Positions 59,985 to 64,000 of a DNA stretch of 64,000 bases are shown one piece after another. The number at the start of each line of letters is the position of its first letter. Within the stretch, counting starts at the first letter, position 1. The notes under the pieces were generated by a model that had not been told where the DNA came from, searched no databases, and worked only from the letters and a program-made list of their open reading frames with translations. A program made the translations under genes and the position numbers. The stretch comes from Bolinopsis microptera. Its lineage: Eukaryota; Ctenophora; Tentaculata; Lobata; Bolinopsidae. The stretch is taken from positions 10,779,983-10,843,982 of the forward strand of contig NC_087077.1 of assembly GCF_026151205.1 (NCBI RefSeq), given 5' to 3'.

Positions 59985-61530
59985 TTCAGGGATAGACGCT
60001 TTGCCAGTCAATTATAGGCTACATTCAGGTGTCTGTAGATTTGTACCTATAAAAGATACAGCCATTTCCGACCACAGGTCTTGCAAATAATTGTTTACAC
60101 TTTAGTTTACATTGTATAAAAAAATTATTTGACGTCATAAACACCCCTTGATGACGTCATCAAGTTAACCGTTTTTAAAACTTGATTTTTGACAAAGTAA
60201 TAACTTTTAAAATTAATTTTAAACCATTAAGATGTAATTTTATTCAAAATCTGAGGAAATTTTTATCTTAGATAATTGTTCAAGCATTCTGAAAATCTAC
60301 CGGAAAGTTTTTCTAGCTTGCTCCTTCATAAAGATATTCGTTATTGAAGTTTGTCCTTTTTTGAAGAATTATTTTATAAAAACGTCAATTTTGCGATTTA
60401 GTATTCTCTGGTGTTGGGCCATGCCTTGGGTTGTGGAGCTCATTTCTGCTTCTTATAGGTATAAATTGTGCATTAGGCTAGTTTTAAAGTTGAAAATCGA
60501 AAATTTGCACACGTGGGGACACGCCCAAATTGAAAGAAAATTGCTAAAATCACTGAAAATTGCTGTTTTCGTCATTTTCTGTCAACTTTAGAGTGCCGTT
60601 GTGATTACAGTTCTTCTTGAAATACTTTGAAACTTTGTATGCTTATCAAGCTATATATAAAACAATTACATGCAAAAATTTACGGCGATTCAATATTGGA
60701 TGCGCAGGCAACGTCCGCTCAAAGTTTGCACGTGCGAAAGGTGACAATTTTGCTCATTCGTGATTTCCAACAAATTCTGCTTTGCCACGACAGTTTAATG
60801 TCATTATATATGAATTTAATGCCAACTTGAATAAGTATTAAGTGGCATATTCAGTCAGTGATCGACCGATATGCTTCCCTAAACACAAGGATATGTTTTT
60901 AAAGGAAAAATTTCGAAATTGTTGAAACTTCCTCCTTATTAATGAAGATATCAGTTTATATTTCGACTTTATAAAGTACCCTGACATTATAATCATGAAT
61001 CAAAAAGAGATGATATTTTACCAAAACCCATAATCATGGGTAGAGTGGACCGCTGCCAGTGTCTCTCTTTCCCAAACAAAAGGAAATGATATTAATTTGA
61101 TTGACCGTTCTCAAATGCAAAATGATACCGAGAATGAAATCGGTCGCTCGCTTTTCCCATTCATTTACAATTGTAATAGATTAAGAAGAACTACCCAAAG
61201 GCAGCTGTACTCGGCAATGAAGATTCAATAAACTCCAGCTTGTTCAATAAGTAATAACTACCACCCTTGTCCCTTACCCCGAAATACTAGGTATCGACCC
61301 CAACGCAACCCAAAGAGATTTTTACAGCATCTGATTGATGTAATCAATCGAAACTTATTTATACAATTCGTAAGCCGTGAATGAATGGGAAAAGCGAGCG
61401 ACCGATTTCATTCTCGGTATCATTTTGCATTTGAGAACGGTCAATCAAATTAATATCATTTCCTTTTGTTTGGGAAAGAGAGACACTGGCAGCGGTCCAC
61501 TCTACCCATGATTATGGGTTTTGGTAAAAT
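59985..61530 (+). mobile_element. Module B, copy 3 (B3), with fold-back
   Basis: TTCAGGGATAGACGC start, 18-bp TGACGTCA palindrome at 60147-60164, fold-back at 61015-61530 with ~165-bp arms and a full loop like that of B1 (loop block TACCACCC.T..CCCCGAAATACTAGG). Ends GGTAAAAT, 50 bp before the truncated LINE. It is closer to B1 than to B2 throughout. Confidence 0.75.
60147..60164. promoter_or_regulatory. 18-bp TGACGTCA palindrome (B3)
   Basis: Third identical copy of CTTGATGACGTCATCAAG; a further TGACGTCA occurs about 20 bp upstream, as in B1. Confidence 0.45.
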
Positions 61531-61581
61531 AAAGAGTATAATGAAACTTGTGGAGTAACAGAATAATTTTTTACCGTTTAA

Positions 61582-62759
61582 ATCCAACCACTCAAAATTG
61601 CCAACAGCTGTCATAATTTTACCACTGTATTGGCCCACGTTGTTAACAGCTCGTTCGAACAAGGGGTCTTTCCCCAAGCCTTGAAAACGGCAAAAGTAGT
61701 TCCTGTACATAAAGGTGGATCTAAAACTGACATCAAAAATTACAGACCGATATCTCTACTTGCCACTTTCTCAAAAGTCTACGAAAAGCTTATGCACAAT
61801 CGAGTCATAAATTTTTTGGATACCTACAATATTCTTTGTGAAAATCAATACGGCTTCCGCCCAGGTAGGTCTTGTGAACATGCACTTCTTAATGCTAAAG
61901 ACAGAATTCTCAATTCAATGTCTAAAAAGCAAGTTACTTTGCTCCTCTTGATTGACTTTAGCAAAGCCTTTGACCTTGTGGATCACTCCATACTCCTGAA
62001 TAAGCTCGAGCACTATGGCATAAGAGGTCTAGCTTTAAACTGGTTTAAATCATATCTTATGAACAGAAACCAGTTTGTATCAATTGGATCCTCTGAATCC
62101 TCAGCCAATCCAATTATTTACGGTGTACCCCAAGGTTCAATTTTGGGACCTCTCCTTTTTATAATCTACATAAACGATCTTCCTCAAATATCAGAAATAG
62201 CTAATTTCATCATGTACGCAGATGATGCAAACATTTTCCTAACAGGAGAAAATATAAACGAGGTTTATGATAAGCTCAAAATTCTTAGCGATGTCTTAGT
62301 TAAATGGGTAGATAACAACGGATTAGCTCTAAATCTTAAAAAACGAATTATATGATCTTTTCTCGACAAAGAAACCTCATTTATCGCGATGTAGTAATTT
62401 CTGGTGTCACAATCGAAAGAAAAACAGAAGCCCGTTTCTTAGGTGTTATAATAGATAACAAACTGAACTGGTAGCAACATATTTCTGCCATGAAAATGAA
62501 AATGGCCAGATACATTGGAGTCATGTACAAACTTAAAAAATATTTGCCTCTGGAAGCACGTTTACAAATATATCACAGCTTTGTGCAGTCTCACCTTAAT
62601 TACTGCTCCCTCGTCTGGGGTTTTGCTGCCAAATCCCATATAGAAACACTATTTGTTAAACAGAAAATGGGTCTTAGAGCAATACTACCAGGTTTTGTTA
62701 ATTACTGGTACAAAGATGGTACACCACCAGCAAGTACCAAGGGGAAGTTGGTCGTTTAG
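61582..62759 (+). pseudogene. 5'-truncated LINE reverse transcriptase (CR1/Jockey type), broken
   Basis: The frame is open from 61582 with no stop until 62355. It begins in the region before RT motif 1 (AKVVPVHKGG, NYRPISLL), then YGFRPGRSCEHALL, the motif A LLIDFSKAFD, motif B GVPQGSILGPLLF, and the catalytic motif C YADD, then LNLKK. Next comes a one-base loss in an A-run (62338-62343), which shifts the frame; the shifted frame continues with the usual LINE thumb region (ARFLGVIIDNKLNW, QSHLNYCSLVWG). An in-frame TAG at 62472-62474 breaks it again. The 3' end stops abruptly at about 62754, where satellite DNA begins. No endonuclease domain is present. Motif order is typical of the CR1/L2/Jockey group; the clade is inferred. 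Confidence 0.9.
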
Positions 62760-62767
62760 CTCCGGAC

Positions 62768-62935
62768 AGTCTATGCAACGTCTATGCAACGTTCGTGCAA
62801 CAACAAAAGAACCGTCTATGCAACGTCTATGCAACGTCCCTGCACAATGAACACTCTATGCACACTCCCTGCACGGTCAGTCTATGCAACGTCTATGCAA
62901 CGTCTATGCAACGTCCCTGCGCAGTACCATATGAA
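62768..62935. repeat. 12-bp satellite CGTCTATGCAAC
   Basis: GTCTATGCAACG units in runs of two or three, with variants (GTTCGTGCAAC, GTCCCTGCAC, CACTCTATGCAC), directly after the LINE fragment. Confidence 0.85.
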
Positions 62936-63397
62936 CACCGGCTACTAGCCGGCTAGTAGCCACTTTTGTAATAACAGCTCCTCAACTTCACATTAACAAC
63001 CGGCTACTAACCGGCACTTGAAAAGTGGTCACTAGCCGGCTACTAACCGGCTACTAGCCGGCTAGTGACCACAAAGTGGCTACTAACCGGCTACTAAGCG
63101 GTCACTAGCCGGCTATTAGCCGAGCTCTAAAGCAGACCTATTAGTAGCCGGTTCTAAACCGGCTACTAGCCGGCACTTGAAAAGCGGTCACTAGCCGGCT
63201 ACTAACCGGCTACTAACCGGCTAGTTACCACCAAGTGGCTACTAACCGGCTACTAACCGGTCACTAGCCGGCTCTAAAGCAGACCTATTAGTAGCCGGTT
63301 CTAAACCGGCTACTAGCCGGCACTTGAAAAGCGGTCACTCGCCGGCTACTAACCGGCTACTAACCGGCTAGTAACCACCAAGTGGCTACTAACCGTA
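62936..63397. repeat. CCGGCTACTAA-type satellite with ~147-bp higher-order unit
   Basis: Built from 11-bp CCGGCTACTAA / CCGGCTACTAG and partial inverted forms (CCGGCTAGTAGCC). A higher-order unit containing CTCTAAAGCAGACCTATTAG, ACCGGCACTTGAAAAGCGGT and ACCACCAAGTGGCTAC recurs with a period of ~147 bp (CTCTAAAGC at 63125 and 63272). GC content is well above that of the surroundings. Confidence 0.85.
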
Positions 63398-64000
63398 CTC
63401 CTTTTTATAATCTACATAAACGATCTTCCTCAAATATCAGAAATAGCTAATTTCATCATGTACGCAGATGATGCAAACATTTTCCTAACAGGAGAAAATA
63501 TAAACGAGGTTTATGATAAGCTCAAAATTCTTAGCGATGTCTTAGTTAAATGGGTAGATAACAACGGATTAGCTCTAAATCTTAAAAAACGAATTATATG
63601 ATCTTTTCTCGACAAAGAAACCTCATTTATCGCGATGTAGTAATTTCTGGTGTCACAATCGAAAGAAAAACAGAAGCCCGTTTCTTAGGTGTTATAATAG
63701 ATAACAAACTGAACTGGTCGCAACATATTTCTGCCATGAAAATGAAAATGGCCAGATACATTGGAGTCATGTACAAACTTAAAAAATATTTGCCTCTGGA
63801 AGCACGTTTACAAATATATCACAGCTTTGTGCAGTCTCACCTTAATTACTGCTCCCTCGTCTGGGGTTTTGCTGCCAAATCCCATATAGAAACACTATTT
63901 GTTAAACAGAAAATGGGTCTTAGAGCAATACTACCAGGTTTTGTTAATTACTGGTACAAAGATGGTACACCACCAGCAAGTACCAAGGGGAAGTTGGTCG
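63398..64000 (+). pseudogene. Second copy of the LINE 3' part (direct duplication)
   Basis: 603 bp matching 62152-62754 at an offset of 1,246 bp, from just after RT motif B to the same abrupt 3' end. The only difference I found is TCG (63718-63720) where the first copy has the stop TAG. The A-run frameshift is shared, so duplication came after that damage. The window ends exactly inside the repeat, so the array may continue. Confidence 0.9.

Noticed and set aside
61456-61710. 84-codon minus-strand frame
   Set aside because: It spans the fold-back arm of B3 and the antisense of the LINE reverse transcriptase.

Overview
The window looks like AT-rich nuclear DNA from an animal, most likely an invertebrate. 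The evidence is one multi-exon gene with canonical GT-AG introns of 147-793 bp, a degraded CR1/Jockey-type LINE reverse transcriptase, CCCTAA (vertebrate/invertebrate TTAGGG-type) telomere-like runs, and many short non-autonomous inverted-repeat elements and minisatellites. Nothing prokaryotic is present (no operons, no dense coding). I cannot name the species.

Layout. 0-10.5 kb is repeat-rich: a hAT-like MITE (689-1018), two members of a small element carrying telomere-like repeats (1134-1601 and 9340-9706), a 4-kb stack of modules A-A-B-B (1902-5914), a second hAT-like MITE with an 8-bp target duplication (7885-8150), and a diverged ~450-bp duplication (8820-9285 / 10047-10475). 10.5-55 kb has no gene I can support. 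It holds a TTAA-flanked fold-back element (18364-18935), three copies of a hairpin-headed dispersed repeat (17.0, 19.8 and 23.9 kb), several local tandem duplications of otherwise unique sequence, and many minisatellites (27.7-29.2 kb is the largest block). Two weak exon candidates are listed with low confidence.

55-59 kb carries the one confident gene: a major facilitator superfamily (MFS) transporter on the + strand, four coding exons, predicted 517 aa. Its first coding exon encodes a short Lys/Pro-rich cytosolic tail and exists twice: exon 1B at 56060-56172 and a paralogous exon 1A at 55338-55447. Both end in the same phase at a GTAAAT donor, so either could splice to the shared transporter body and give two isoforms that differ only at the N-terminus. 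59.4-61.5 kb repeats the A-B module pair. 61.6-64 kb is a broken LINE followed by short-unit satellite DNA and a second, almost identical copy of the LINE 3' part. The two copies sit 1,246 bp apart and the second runs off the window edge, which suggests a LINE-plus-satellite tandem array.

The points most worth following are the duplicated polybasic first exon, the apparent self-nesting of the A/B element at its own TATACA microsatellite, the telomere-like tract carried inside a transposon-like unit, the recurring hairpins with a C-GAA-G triloop, and the LINE/satellite array at the right edge.
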